Below, piece by piece: positions 15,568-23,435 of a stretch of DNA of 26,366 nucleotides; the first letter of the stretch is position 1, and every line of letters starts with the position of its first letter. The DNA comes from JAUIAI01 sp049680625 (GTDB taxonomy: Bacteria; Pseudomonadota; Gammaproteobacteria; Burkholderiales; Burkholderiaceae_E). The notes below the pieces were generated by a model. It saw only the letters and a list, made by a program, of their open reading frames with translations. It did not search any database and was not told where the DNA came from. The DNA lies in NCBI GenBank assembly GCA_049680625.1, contig JBAUID010000109.1, positions 1-26,366 of the forward strand. The letters are read 5' to 3'. The position numbers and the translations under genes were made by a program.

Positions 15568-16452
15568 TTACCCGCTGATCGCTTTAACCGACTGGTTCAG
15601 TTCCTGTTGCTCACCCGGGCTCAGGCTGGCGTACGGGGGCAGAACATTGGCCCAGGCAGGATCGGACAGCTGATCAGCAAGTACTGCCTTGATGCGCGGT
15701 ACAAGCGGGCCCTCAGCAATCTTTGCACGAATGGCTTTGGCGGTCTCGAGCGCGCTATCGTCGGCATTGTCAAAAGCTGTGGCGCACAGCTTCGCAGACA
15801 GATTGGCGGTTGCCGATATACAGCCAGCAAATAATTTATCGCGGCACTGCGGGATCGCTGCTTCATTACTCGGAAAGACATTCATTTTAGGAAAGGACTG
15901 AGCAATTTCTGTTGCGTAAGCCATATCACCCGAAGAGTCTTTAAGCCCGGCGATGCGCGTGCCAAATTCAGTGGTGAGGGCAGCAACCAGTTCTTTCGAA
16001 TACGGGATACCCGATAGCGCGGGAAAGTTGTACAAGTAGATATCCAGCCCACTTTTGCTGGTCGCTTGCATGATGGCATCGAAGTAGCGCAGCAGGCCTG
16101 AAACTGACGGGTCTTTAAAATAAAACGGGGGCAACACCAGTGCACCAGCCAGGCCGGCATCTTCGACACAGCGGGTAAGCGCGACCGCGTCAGCAACAGC
16201 CGCGGCCCCGGTACCCACCATTACCCGGTCTTTGGGCAGCTTGCTGGCGGCAACACCGGCAATGACTTTTTTCCGTTGCTCCAGCGACATCGACGTTGCC
16301 TCGCCCGTAGTGCCGGTCACATTCAGGCCATGGACGCCATCGGCAAACAAACGTTCGGCAAACGCCAGCAGGCGACCAACATCGGGCTCCCGGTCAGTCG
16401 TAACTGGGGTCGGAATGGCGGGTACAACGCCGGTCAGTTTGTTGGCATTCAT
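15568..16452 (-). CDS. DapA / N-acetylneuraminate-lyase superfamily aldolase or lyase
   Basis: A 294-residue class I (Schiff-base) aldolase-fold TIM barrel. The frame is open up to 16545, but ATG 16452 (MNANKLTGVVPAIPTPV) begins the family homology. Conserved features: GTTGEAT in the substrate carboxylate-binding loop, catalytic Y141 in YNFPALSGIPY, and the Schiff-base lysine K171 in AGLKDSSGD. The superfamily includes dihydrodipicolinate synthase, sialic acid lyase, 2-keto-3-deoxygluconate aldolase and several hydratase-aldolases. Because it shares an operon with an acyl-CoA dehydrogenase and not with lysine genes, a catabolic 2-oxo-acid aldolase or hydratase-aldolase is more likely than biosynthetic DapA. 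The reaction itself cannot be specified. Confidence 0.92.
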   Translation of the reverse strand: MNANKLTGVVPAIPTPVTTDREPDVGRLLAFAERLFADGVHGLNVTGTTGEATSMSLEQRKKVIAGVAASKLPKDRVMVGTGAAAVADAVALTRCVEDAGLAGALVLPPFYFKDPSVSGLLRYFDAIMQATSKSGLDIYLYNFPALSGIPYSKELVAALTTEFGTRIAGLKDSSGDMAYATEIAQSFPKMNVFPSNEAAIPQCRDKLFAGCISATANLSAKLCATAFDNADDSALETAKAIRAKIAEGPLVPRIKAVLADQLSDPAWANVLPPYASLSPGEQQELNQSVKAISG

Positions 16453-16563
16453 TGCTGGAAATCGCGTCAGTTCGGAATCCGGCATATTACCGCAAGCTGG
16501 GTTGCGGGATCTTCTGCCGCATCTATCGCCGCACCTACCGCCCAAAAAAGTCTTATTGAAGCC

Positions 16564-17247
16564 TTATCCAAGCAGAGCTTTGACAGCCTCGGATTTTGTT
16601 CGATCAGCCGCCGCTTTTCCCATGCCATCTTTGACAGATTTGTTGGCGCCGCTGGCAAGCAATAGCGCGACATGCAATGCAGTATCCTCATTCGCCGGCG
16701 TTGTATTTATGTTCAGCCCGCGCGAGAGCACGTCGCGAATGATCACAAGTTTGCGACCAACTACCGCCAGCAAAACCAGGTTAGAGCCATCTTTCATTGC
16801 AACCGAAACATGAGCACCGGCTTCGATAAAGTGACGATAGGGATCGGCATCGCCGAGTGCAACAGCAAGCAAAACGGCGCTCGCACCCGATTCGTCCGCG
16901 GTTGTGTTGATGTCACCCCCCTTCGTAATAGATGAACGACCCCGATGACGCAAACCTTCATCCAGTGCGATCTTCAGCCCGGTTTCTCCCTCCGCAAGCG
17001 GGAAATCCGCTGGCGCCGCAAGAATCTGGTTGTCGCCCGCGAACAATTTGCACTCAGACGCGAATGTGACGCCTTGTTGCGAGCGGTTGCAAGCGCAGGT
17101 TGTTTACTGGACTTTCCGTAAGATTGGCGGCCGCTGTCATCAATGGCACAGGCAAATGATTTGTGGCCTGGGTCATTCAGGTATTTAGAAAAGAGAAAAG
17201 GTGATGCTGATGACAACGTAGAGGGTAATCAGAAGTTTGATCATCAT
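16564..17247 (-). pseudogene. Broken ankyrin-repeat protein gene with frameshifts
   Basis: Three pieces of one ancestral gene are visible on the complement. An ATG at 17247 gives a signal-peptide-like MMIKLLITLYVVISITF stopped by TAA at 17185-17187. A second frame then continues with SKYLNDPGHKSFACAIDDSGRQ and KQPALATA to about 17090. The original frame resumes with QQGVTFASECKLFAGDNQ and runs as an ankyrin-type chain to 16564, ending in LLASGANKSVKDG and SEAVKALLG. The last repeat reads TALHVALLLASGANKS, lacking about 20 residues that normally separate TALHVA from LLASGA, so it also has an internal deletion. The longest open piece (160 residues from a TTG at 17046) has no signal peptide or ribosome site. 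Intact, it would have been an exported ankyrin-repeat protein. Sequencing indels could mimic part of this. Confidence 0.65.
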
Positions 17248-17288
17248 TTTGTTATTTTGAGAAAGTCCGTGGTCAGGGCCCCATTATG

Positions 17289-17425
17289 GATTCCCCCGCG
17301 CACAGTCCGCAGGGGCATCACACGTTCGAGAACACACGAAACTCCGGGAATCGCCCACACAAGCGCGGGCCGCGGTTTGGCTTGCAAGCCAAACCCTTCG
17401 ATTCCCCCACGCACAGTCCGCAGGG
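17289..17425. repeat. Pair of 26-base direct repeats with intervening palindromes, REP-like
   Basis: Copies at 17289-17314 and 17400-17425 share GATTCCCCC, one variable base (G or A), then CGCACAGTCCGCAGGG; spacing is 111 bases. Between them lies a perfect 22-base palindrome at 17374-17395 (half-site GGTTTGGCTTG). The second copy extends into a hairpin, GCACAGTCC (17411-17419) with GGACTGTGC (17424-17432), which the first copy lacks. The arrangement directly downstream of a tRNA gene resembles intergenic palindromic repeat elements. Confidence 0.7.
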
Positions 17426-17444
17426 ACTGTGCTCTCCGGCACCT

Positions 17445-17470
17445 ATAAAAAAACCCGCGCAAGCGGGTTC
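17445..17470 (-). terminator. Intrinsic terminator of tRNA-Leu
   Basis: On the complement, AACCCGC and GCGGGTT (17463-17469 and 17452-17458) form a seven-pair stem with a four-base TTGC loop, followed by a run of Ts (complement of the A-run from 17447). It starts seven bases after the encoded CCA end of the tRNA. Confidence 0.85.
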
Positions 17471-17476
17471 TTTTAT

Positions 17477-17563
17477 TGGTGCCGGAGGGGGGAATCGAAC
17501 CCCCACCCTGTTTCCAGGACCGGATTTTGAATCCGGCGCGTCTACCAGTTCCACCACTCCGGC
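17477..17563 (-). tRNA. tRNA-Leu (anticodon CAA)
   Basis: The complement folds as a long-variable-arm (class II) tRNA of 87 bases including an encoded CCA. The acceptor stem GCCGGAG (17557-17563) pairs with CTCCGGC (17481-17487). The anticodon arm is CCGGA, loop TTCAAAA, TCCGG, giving anticodon CAA, which reads UUG leucine codons. The T-loop GTTCGATTCC with its GGGGG/CCCCC stem is clear. The long variable arm fits leucine. Antisense frames crossing this locus are artefacts. Confidence 0.96.
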
Positions 17564-17582
17564 ACGGTGCGGTCAGGCCAGC

Positions 17583-17611
17583 ATTATGGTGGCAACCGGG
17601 CCGGGCTGCAA
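17583..17611 (-). promoter_or_regulatory. Promoter of tRNA-Leu
   Basis: On the complement TTGCAG (17606-17611) and CATAAT (17583-17588) are separated by exactly 17 bases, close matches to sigma-70 -35 and -10 boxes. The discriminator is GC-rich, as at stable-RNA promoters, and the mature tRNA starts about 20 bases beyond the -10 box. Confidence 0.6.
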
Positions 17612-17654
17612 ACTGAACCTGGATAAGTAAGGGCTGCAAGGGCTGGGCAACGAC

Positions 17655-17660
17655 TACAAT
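17655..17660 (+). promoter_or_regulatory. -10-like box directly before queA
   Basis: TACAAT ends eight bases before the queA ATG, the spacing expected if transcription starts at or next to the start codon. No Shine-Dalgarno lies before the ATG (CCCCAGCC). There is no good -35 box at 17 bases. Confidence 0.35.
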
Positions 17661-17668
17661 CCCCAGCC

Positions 17669-18736
17669 ATGCTGATTTCAGAATTTGACTTTCACCTGCC
17701 CAATGCGCTGATTGCCCAGGAACCACTGGCGCGGCGGTCAGGCTCTCGCCTGCTCCACTTAACCAGCAGGGGCCTGGCGGACCGGCAGTTTGCCGATCTG
17801 CCTGACCTGCTACGAGACGGTGATTTACTGGTGGTGAACGACAGCCGGGTGTTACCTGCCCGATTATTTGGCACAAAGTCAACCGGGGGTAAGGTGGAAA
17901 TCCTCGTCGAAAGGGTGACGGCCGAGCACCAGGCGACGGCGATGATTCGGGCGAGTAAAAGCCCCGGAGCTGGCAGCGTCATTGCTTTGGACGGAAACAA
18001 TCGGGCCGGGTCGGCTACTAACGCTCCAGTTCAAGTTACCGTCAACGGACGCAGCAACGAGTTTTTTGATCTGACATTCAGTGCCCCTGTTCAGCAAGTC
18101 CTGCTGGACCAGGGGCAAATGCCATTGCCACCGTATATCAACCGCCCACCACAAACCGCTGATGACGAACGTTATCAAACCGTCTACGCCAAAGACCTGG
18201 GTTCGGTGGCTGCGCCGACTGCCGGGCTGCACTTCGATGCGAGCCTGATCGAAGCGCTGTCCCGACGTGCCATCGAACTGGCGCGGGTGACCTTGCACGT
18301 AGGCGCGGGCACATTTTCCCCGGTCCGGGTGGATGAACTGGCCGATCACCAGATGCATTTTGAGCGCTACGAAATCAGTGACCGGGTTGCTGATGCTATT
18401 GCCCGCACGCGTCAAGCTGGCGGACGGGTGATTGCCGTGGGCACGACCTCGCTGCGCACTCTGGAAGGTGCCGCGGCAAAGCTCGGCACCGGCGAACTTC
18501 ATGCTACATCGGGCGAAACCGACTTATTCATCACCCCGGGATATCAGTTTCAGGTTGTGGATGCGCTGATCACCAACTTTCATCTGCCCCGCTCGACTCT
18601 GCTGGTATTAGTCAGTGCATTTGCTGGAATGGAACCCATTCGCGCGGCTTATCAACACGCCGTTGCGCACGACTACCGCTTCTTCAGCTATGGTGACGCA
18701 ATGTTTATTGACTTAGCCCCTCCGGGGCGTTCGTGA
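17669..18736 (+). CDS. queA: S-adenosylmethionine:tRNA ribosyltransferase-isomerase
   Basis: A 355-residue cytosolic enzyme that transfers and isomerises the ribosyl group of S-adenosylmethionine onto 7-aminomethyl-7-deazaguanine in tRNA, producing epoxyqueuosine at wobble position 34. The N-terminus MLISEFDFHLPNALIAQEP and the motifs APTAGLHFDASLIEAL, HVGAGTFSPVR, GTTSLRTLE and the C-terminal RFFSYGDAMFI are characteristic. Length is normal for QueA. Its TGA overlaps the ATG of tgt (TGATG), so the two queuosine enzymes are translationally coupled. The start lacks a Shine-Dalgarno and follows a -10-like box closely, suggesting a leaderless or nearly leaderless message. The gene is divergent from tRNA-Leu. 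Confidence 0.98.
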   Translation: MLISEFDFHLPNALIAQEPLARRSGSRLLHLTSRGLADRQFADLPDLLRDGDLLVVNDSRVLPARLFGTKSTGGKVEILVERVTAEHQATAMIRASKSPGAGSVIALDGNNRAGSATNAPVQVTVNGRSNEFFDLTFSAPVQQVLLDQGQMPLPPYINRPPQTADDERYQTVYAKDLGSVAAPTAGLHFDASLIEALSRRAIELARVTLHVGAGTFSPVRVDELADHQMHFERYEISDRVADAIARTRQAGGRVIAVGTTSLRTLEGAAAKLGTGELHATSGETDLFITPGYQFQVVDALITNFHLPRSTLLVLVSAFAGMEPIRAAYQHAVAHDYRFFSYGDAMFIDLAPPGRS

Positions 18737-19869
18737 TGTTGAGTTTCGAGCAGCTGGCATCTGACGGAGCAGCCCGCCGCGGACGAATAACAACAGCCCA
18801 CGGGGTTATCGAGACCCCGGTATTTATGCCCGTGGGCACAGTGGGTGCGGTTAAAGGGATGACCCCGGCGGCACTTGAAGAAACAGGTGCGCAGATTATC
18901 CTGGGCAATACCTTTCACCTGTGGCTTCGGCCGGGCCTGGACGTCATCAATAAGTTTGGCGGGCTGCACAACTTTAACGGATGGCGCAAACCTATTCTGA
19001 CCGACTCGGGTGGCTTTCAGGTGTTCAGCCTGGGCGCCATGCGCAAGATTTCAGAAGAAGGGGTGCGCTTTCAATCACCAATTACGGGCGAGCGGCTGAT
19101 GCTGACCCCGGAAGAATCCATGCGGATTCAAACCCATTTGAATTCTGACATCGCCATGGTGTTCGATGAATGTACGCCTTATGAAATTGACGGACGGGCC
19201 GCAACAGCAGAAGAAGCAGCCGAATCAATGCGGCTCAGCCTGCGCTGGGCGAGGCGGTCACGCCAGTCCTTTGACGACTTACAAAACCCCAACGCCTTGT
19301 TCGGCATTGTTCAGGGCGGGATGTACGAACACCTGCGGGATGAATCCCTGGGCGGCCTCGTGGATATCGGCTTTGCCGGTTATGCCATTGGCGGATTGTC
19401 AGTCGGTGAACCCAAAGAGGACATGATGCGCATCCTGGCCCATACGGCGCCACGCCTTCCGGCCCATGCACCGCGCTATTTAATGGGGGTTGGCACCCCG
19501 GAAGACCTGGTTGCCTCGGTCAACGCCGGCATGGACATGTTCGACTGCGTGATGCCCACCCGAAATGCCCGCAATGGCTGGCTGTTTACCCGATTTGGCG
19601 ACTTAAAGCTAAAAAACGCCCGGTATAAGGAAGACACCCGGCCAATTGACCCAATTTGTGGCTGCCATACCTGCCAGAATTTCTCCCGCGCCTATATTCA
19701 GCATTTGCAGAAAGTCAACGAAATGCTCGGTGCCAGTCTGGCCACGGTTCATAACCTGTATTACTACCAGGAACTAATGGCCGGTCTGCGCGTTGCCATT
19801 GAAGCGCAAGACCTGGCCGGATTCACGGCCCGCTTCCATCAGGACAGGGCCACGGGGATTGTTTCTTAA
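18736..19869 (+). CDS. tgt: Queuine tRNA-ribosyltransferase (tRNA-guanine transglycosylase)
   Basis: A 377-residue enzyme that exchanges guanine-34 of GUN-anticodon tRNAs for preQ1. ATG 18736 overlaps the queA stop; a GTG three bases earlier is in frame but less likely. D90 in DSGGFQ is the general acid/base and D270 in FDCVMPTRNARNG is the nucleophile position. The structural zinc site is complete: C308, C310, C313 (CGCHTCQNFSRAYIQHL) and H339 in VHNLYYYQELM, the CxCx2Cx25H pattern. Length and motifs are those of the bacterial enzyme. Its stop lies 46 bases before yajC, with a promoter-like element in between. Confidence 0.98.
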   Translation: MLSFEQLASDGAARRGRITTAHGVIETPVFMPVGTVGAVKGMTPAALEETGAQIILGNTFHLWLRPGLDVINKFGGLHNFNGWRKPILTDSGGFQVFSLGAMRKISEEGVRFQSPITGERLMLTPEESMRIQTHLNSDIAMVFDECTPYEIDGRAATAEEAAESMRLSLRWARRSRQSFDDLQNPNALFGIVQGGMYEHLRDESLGGLVDIGFAGYAIGGLSVGEPKEDMMRILAHTAPRLPAHAPRYLMGVGTPEDLVASVNAGMDMFDCVMPTRNARNGWLFTRFGDLKLKNARYKEDTRPIDPICGCHTCQNFSRAYIQHLQKVNEMLGASLATVHNLYYYQELMAGLRVAIEAQDLAGFTARFHQDRATGIVS

Positions 19870-19891
19870 CCTGGGCTGTGCGGGCTATAAT
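19863..19891 (+). promoter_or_regulatory. Promoter for yajC within the end of tgt
   Basis: A consensus -10 box TATAAT at 19886-19891 sits 17 bases after TTCTTA (19863-19868), a weak -35 box overlapping the tgt stop codon. Transcription would start around 19898, just before the yajC ribosome site. Confidence 0.55.
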
Positions 19892-19915
19892 CGCCGGCTA
19901 CCAAGGAGAAAATCT

Positions 19916-20236
19916 GTGTTCATATCAAACGCTTACGCCCAATCCGGTGGCGCTGCGGGCGGTGGTTTATACCAGTTGCTGCCATTTATCCTGATGTTCG
20001 TGGTGTTTTACTTCCTGCTGATTCGTCCGCAGATGAAGCGCGCCAAGGAACTAAAAGCCATGAATGAGGCCCTGAAAAAAGGGGACGAAGTGGTTACCAA
20101 TGGCGGCATTGCCGGCAAGATTACAAAAGTTACGCAAGACTGGGTCATCCTGGAAGTTGCTGACAAAGTCGAAATGAAAATCCAAAAGGCCGCAGTGGCA
20201 ACCCTGCTACCGAACGGAACCATCAAGCAGCTCTAG
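19916..20236 (+). CDS. yajC: Sec translocon accessory subunit YajC
   Basis: A 106-residue single-pass inner-membrane protein that joins SecD and SecF in the accessory complex of the SecYEG protein-export channel. The start is GTG 19916, chosen because AAGGAG (19903-19908) is seven bases upstream and homology begins at once; the frame is open further upstream inside tgt. The N-terminus MFISNAYAQSGGAAGGG leads into the membrane helix LLPFILMFVVFYFLLIRPQMKR, and the cytoplasmic part has the family signature LKKGDEVVTNGGIAGKI. It precedes secD by 86 bases, but an intrinsic terminator lies between them and a promoter lies before it, so yajC may form a small unit of its own. Confidence 0.97.
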   Translation: MFISNAYAQSGGAAGGGLYQLLPFILMFVVFYFLLIRPQMKRAKELKAMNEALKKGDEVVTNGGIAGKITKVTQDWVILEVADKVEMKIQKAAVATLLPNGTIKQL

Positions 20237-20243
20237 TACCAAC

Positions 20244-20273
20244 ACCTCACCATTCGGTGAGGTTTGCTTTTTG
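20244..20273 (+). terminator. Intrinsic terminator or attenuator between yajC and secD
   Basis: ACCTCACC (20244-20251) and GGTGAGGT (20256-20263) form an eight-pair stem with the tight loop ATTC, followed by TTGCTTTTTG. It begins seven bases after the yajC stop. The form is that of a rho-independent terminator; partial read-through could still feed secD. Confidence 0.8.
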
Positions 20274-20322
20274 TCTGTCGCTATCAGGCGGCCGACCACC
20301 CCAACCGAGTCAAGTTCAAAGA

Positions 20323-22218
20323 ATGAACCGCTATCCCATCTGGAAGTACGTGGTCATGGTGGCCGCGCTAGTCTTCGGGTTACTGTACACACTGCCCAAT
20401 TTCTTTGGCGATGCGCCAGCCCTGCAGGTGTCGAGCGCAAAAGTTACCGTCAAGATTGACGATTCGATGCTCGACCGGGTTGATCAAGCCCTGTCAGCAG
20501 CCAATATCACACCCGATAAACTCAGCTATGACGGTAAAGCCGTACGGGCGCGATTTGCTGACACTGACATCCAGACCAAAGCACAGGAAGTGGTCAGCAA
20601 AGCAATCAACCCGGATCCGGACGATCAAAACTGGGTTGTCGCGCTGAACCTGACGTCCAATTCACCAGACTGGTTAACCGCCATTAATGCGTTGCCAATG
20701 TACCTGGGCCTGGATTTGCGCGGTGGTATTCACTTCCTGATGCAAGTGGATATGACCGAAGCCTTACAAAAACGCCTGGAAAGCACGTCAAACGAGCTGC
20801 GCACGGAGTTACGCGAACGCAAGATCCGCCATAAAGGTGTCGATCGGGTTAATGATGAAATTCAGGCCAAGTTCGAAACCACCGAGATTCGCGATGAAGC
20901 CGTCCGTGCACTGGCCCCGACTCAGCCCCGCATGTTGCTCAAAGAAGCCGATATCGAGGGTAGCCCTGGGTTTACGGCTGCATTCACAACTGAAATGGCC
21001 GATGAGGTCCGCCAGACAGCGATTCAGCAAAACATCACCACCCTGAGCAACCGGGTGAATGAACTGGGCGTTTCTGAACCGGTCATTCAACGCCAGGGCG
21101 CAGACCGAATTATCGTGCAACTACCGGGGGTACAAGACTCCGCCCGTGCCAAGGCAATTATTGGCCGAATTGCAACGCTTGAAATTCGCATGGTTTGTGA
21201 AGAGCCGGATGAGTTAACTGCATTTGCCGCCGGCCGGGTACCGCTGGGCTGCCAGAAATTTAAAGAGCGGCGCGGCACCGAAATATTGCTGCGTAAGCAA
21301 ATAAATTTGACCGGCGAAAACCTTAACGATGCCCAGGCAGGTTTTGATAGCCAGACCAATGAGCCGGCCGTTCACCTGACCCTGGACAGCAAAGGGGCGC
21401 GCATCTTTAAGAACGTCACCCGTCGCAACGTGGGTAAACGGATGGCTATTGCCTTATTTGAAAAAGGTAAAGGCGAAGTCATTACCGCCCCGGTGATACG
21501 AACCGAGATTGGTGGCGGCCGAGTCCAGATTTCGGGCGCAATGACCACACCGGAAGCAGCTGATCTGGCCCTGCTGTTGCGCGCTGGCTCTCTGGCAGCA
21601 CCGATGGAAATTATTGAAGAACGCACAATTGGCCCGAGCCTGGGTAAAGAAAATATTCAGAAGGGTTTCAACAGCGTTTTGTGGGGATTCATTGCCCTTG
21701 CTGTCGGCATCCTGATTTATTACATGATATTTGGCATGTTCTCGGTGATTGCACTGGCATTCAACCTGACATTACTTATTGCCGTGTTATCGCTCATGCA
21801 GGCAACTTTAACGCTGCCCGGTATTGCCGCCATCGCCCTCACCCTGGGTATGGCTATCGATGCAAACGTGCTGATTAACGAACGAATCCGTGAAGAACTG
21901 CGGGCTGGCAACAGCCCCCAGCGTGCGATTACCGAAGGCTATAACCGCGCATGGGACACAATTCTGGATTCCAACATCACTACCTTGATTGCGGGTGTGG
22001 CTTTGCTGGCATTCGGCTCTGGCCCTGTGCGCGGCTTTGCGGTTGTGCATTGCATTGGCATTCTGACGTCAATGTTCTCTGCTGTGTTCTTCTCTCGCGG
22101 CCTGGTGAATTTCTGGTACGGCCGCCAAAAGAAAATCGACGAGTTGGCGATTGGCTTGTCCAGAAAATTTGATGAGCCAGGCGCCAAAAAGAAGGTAAAG
22201 GGCGGCAAACCAGCCTAG
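20323..22218 (+). CDS. secD: Protein translocase subunit SecD
   Basis: A 631-residue RND-superfamily membrane protein that uses the proton-motive force to pull exported proteins from SecYEG. The start is set at ATG 20323 (MNRYPIWKYVVMV); the frame is open from 20257 but the extra residues are not SecD-like. After the first membrane helix comes the large periplasmic P1 domain. The family motif GLDLRGGIHFLMQVDM follows near residue 130, and a cluster of five helices starts at NSVLWGFIALAVGIL near residue 450. The signatures TLPGIAAIALTLGMAIDANVLI and NITTLIAGVALLAFGSGPVRGFA carry the conserved intramembrane Asp. No strong Shine-Dalgarno precedes the ATG (CAAAGA only). It is followed by secF after 88 bases. 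Confidence 0.98.
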   Translation: MNRYPIWKYVVMVAALVFGLLYTLPNFFGDAPALQVSSAKVTVKIDDSMLDRVDQALSAANITPDKLSYDGKAVRARFADTDIQTKAQEVVSKAINPDPDDQNWVVALNLTSNSPDWLTAINALPMYLGLDLRGGIHFLMQVDMTEALQKRLESTSNELRTELRERKIRHKGVDRVNDEIQAKFETTEIRDEAVRALAPTQPRMLLKEADIEGSPGFTAAFTTEMADEVRQTAIQQNITTLSNRVNELGVSEPVIQRQGADRIIVQLPGVQDSARAKAIIGRIATLEIRMVCEEPDELTAFAAGRVPLGCQKFKERRGTEILLRKQINLTGENLNDAQAGFDSQTNEPAVHLTLDSKGARIFKNVTRRNVGKRMAIALFEKGKGEVITAPVIRTEIGGGRVQISGAMTTPEAADLALLLRAGSLAAPMEIIEERTIGPSLGKENIQKGFNSVLWGFIALAVGILIYYMIFGMFSVIALAFNLTLLIAVLSLMQATLTLPGIAAIALTLGMAIDANVLINERIREELRAGNSPQRAITEGYNRAWDTILDSNITTLIAGVALLAFGSGPVRGFAVVHCIGILTSMFSAVFFSRGLVNFWYGRQKKIDELAIGLSRKFDEPGAKKKVKGGKPA

Positions 22219-22306
22219 GCTGCAAGCGGCTCAGCACAAAGCGCAGACAAATCCCCGTCATACCAACCACCTAACACCTAACACTTCAGACCACAGAAAA
22301 AGCCAA

Positions 22307-23242
22307 ATGGAATTTTTCCGATTCAAGCGTGACCTCCCCTTTATGAAGTGGGCCTTCCCGGCGAACGTTATCTCGGCAACCTTGTTTGTGCTCTCGGTGC
22401 TCTTCCTGATTTTCCGAGGTTTGAACTTTTCGATCGAGTTCACCGGCGGCACCGTCATGGAAGTGGCTTACGAACAAACAGCCAACGTCGAGCAGATTCG
22501 CGATGCTGTCACAGGCCTCGGTTATTCAGATGCCCTGGTCCAGAATTTTGGTACTACCCGAGACGTACTGATTCGCCTGCCGATTCGCGAAGGAACAAGT
22601 TCGGCCCAGGTCAGTGAAGAGGTGCTGGTTAAGCTTAAAGAGCTGGACCCGTCGGTCGAGCGCCGCCGGGTAGAGTTTGTTGGCCCGCAAGTTGGCAAAG
22701 AACTGGCCGAAGACGGCGCGCTGGCGTTGCTAGTGGTGATTCTGGGCATTGTTGCCTACCTGGCAATTCGCTTCGAGTGGAAGTTCGCGGTAGCGGCCAT
22801 TGTCGCCAACCTGCACGACGTGGTAATTATTCTTGGTTGTTTTGCGGCCTTCCAATGGGAGTTCTCACTGTCAGTTCTGGCCGCCGTACTGGCGGTGCTG
22901 GGTTACTCGGTTAATGAGTCGGTGGTTATTTTTGACCGGGTCCGTGAGAACTTTCGCAAGATGCGCAAGGCCAGTACCCGGGAAGTCATTGACAATGCGA
23001 TTACAAAAACCTGGTCGCGTACTGTGATCACTCACGGTTCTACCGAGATATTCGTGCTGACCATCCTCATATTTGGTGGCCCAACGCTGTTTTACTTTGC
23101 CCTGGCCCTGACTATAGGCATTCTATTTGGCATCTACTCGTCAATCTTTGTGGGCGCCGCAGGTGCCATGTGGCTCGGTATTACCCGTGAAGACATGATT
23201 AAACCCGTTAAGAAAGAAGAGGACGGGGTCGAGCTACCGTAA
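22307..23242 (+). CDS. secF: Protein translocase subunit SecF
   Basis: A 311-residue partner of SecD with six membrane helices and a short periplasmic domain. Visible: the first helix ANVISATLFVLSVLFLIF, the FSIEFTGGTVMEV motif, the periplasmic segment to about residue 130, and the conserved RND-like region FSLSVLAAVLAVLGYSVNESVVIFDRVREN, here noted in pieces LGYSVNESVVIFDR and SRTVITHGSTEIFVL. Length is typical. The 88 bases between secD and secF lack a terminator and contain the short tandem CACCTAA CACCTAA CACTT; no clear ribosome site precedes the ATG. Nothing resembling a terminator is evident after the stop. Confidence 0.98.
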   Translation: MEFFRFKRDLPFMKWAFPANVISATLFVLSVLFLIFRGLNFSIEFTGGTVMEVAYEQTANVEQIRDAVTGLGYSDALVQNFGTTRDVLIRLPIREGTSSAQVSEEVLVKLKELDPSVERRRVEFVGPQVGKELAEDGALALLVVILGIVAYLAIRFEWKFAVAAIVANLHDVVIILGCFAAFQWEFSLSVLAAVLAVLGYSVNESVVIFDRVRENFRKMRKASTREVIDNAITKTWSRTVITHGSTEIFVLTILIFGGPTLFYFALALTIGILFGIYSSIFVGAAGAMWLGITREDMIKPVKKEEDGVELP

Positions 23243-23256
23243 TTCCGCTGTTCCGA

Positions 23257-23358
23257 TCAAGCCAGCGTCTGAATTACACCAGATGGTTTTTTCGAACGAC
23301 TGACCCGGTCTGCGCAAAGGTCATTAATCGGTAATGCATTTAGTGCATGGGTATTCAT
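23257..23358 (-). CDS. Possible 33-residue small protein
   Basis: The complement has ATG 23358 preceded at a good distance by the strong ribosome site AGGAGA in CCCAGGAGATCGTC, and reads MNTHALNALPINDLCADRV, then SRSKKPSGVIQTLA and TGA at 23257. The peptide is basic toward the C-terminus, with no membrane segment. It is convergent with secF and lies 77 bases downstream of another possible small gene on the same strand that also begins MNTH. I do not recognise it; it may be a chance frame, though the ribosome site is better than those of most genes here. Confidence 0.4.
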   Translation of the reverse strand: MNTHALNALPINDLCADRVSRSKKPSGVIQTLA

Positions 23359-23435
23359 GACGATCTCCTGGGAAGCCACTTAGCAAATTCAATAAGCGAT
23401 ATTTCGAGTACTTTTTGCTTGGGACGGCTGGCCAG

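Noticed and set aside
17289..17425. CRISPR array
   Set aside because: Only two repeat copies, unequal context, a palindrome-filled spacer and no cas genes nearby.
17244..17882. 212-residue complement frame crossing the tRNA and the queA start
   Set aside because: It runs through the tRNA-Leu gene, its terminator and the palindromic repeats; the apparent repeated peptide (LRTVRGGI) only reflects the 26-base DNA repeat.
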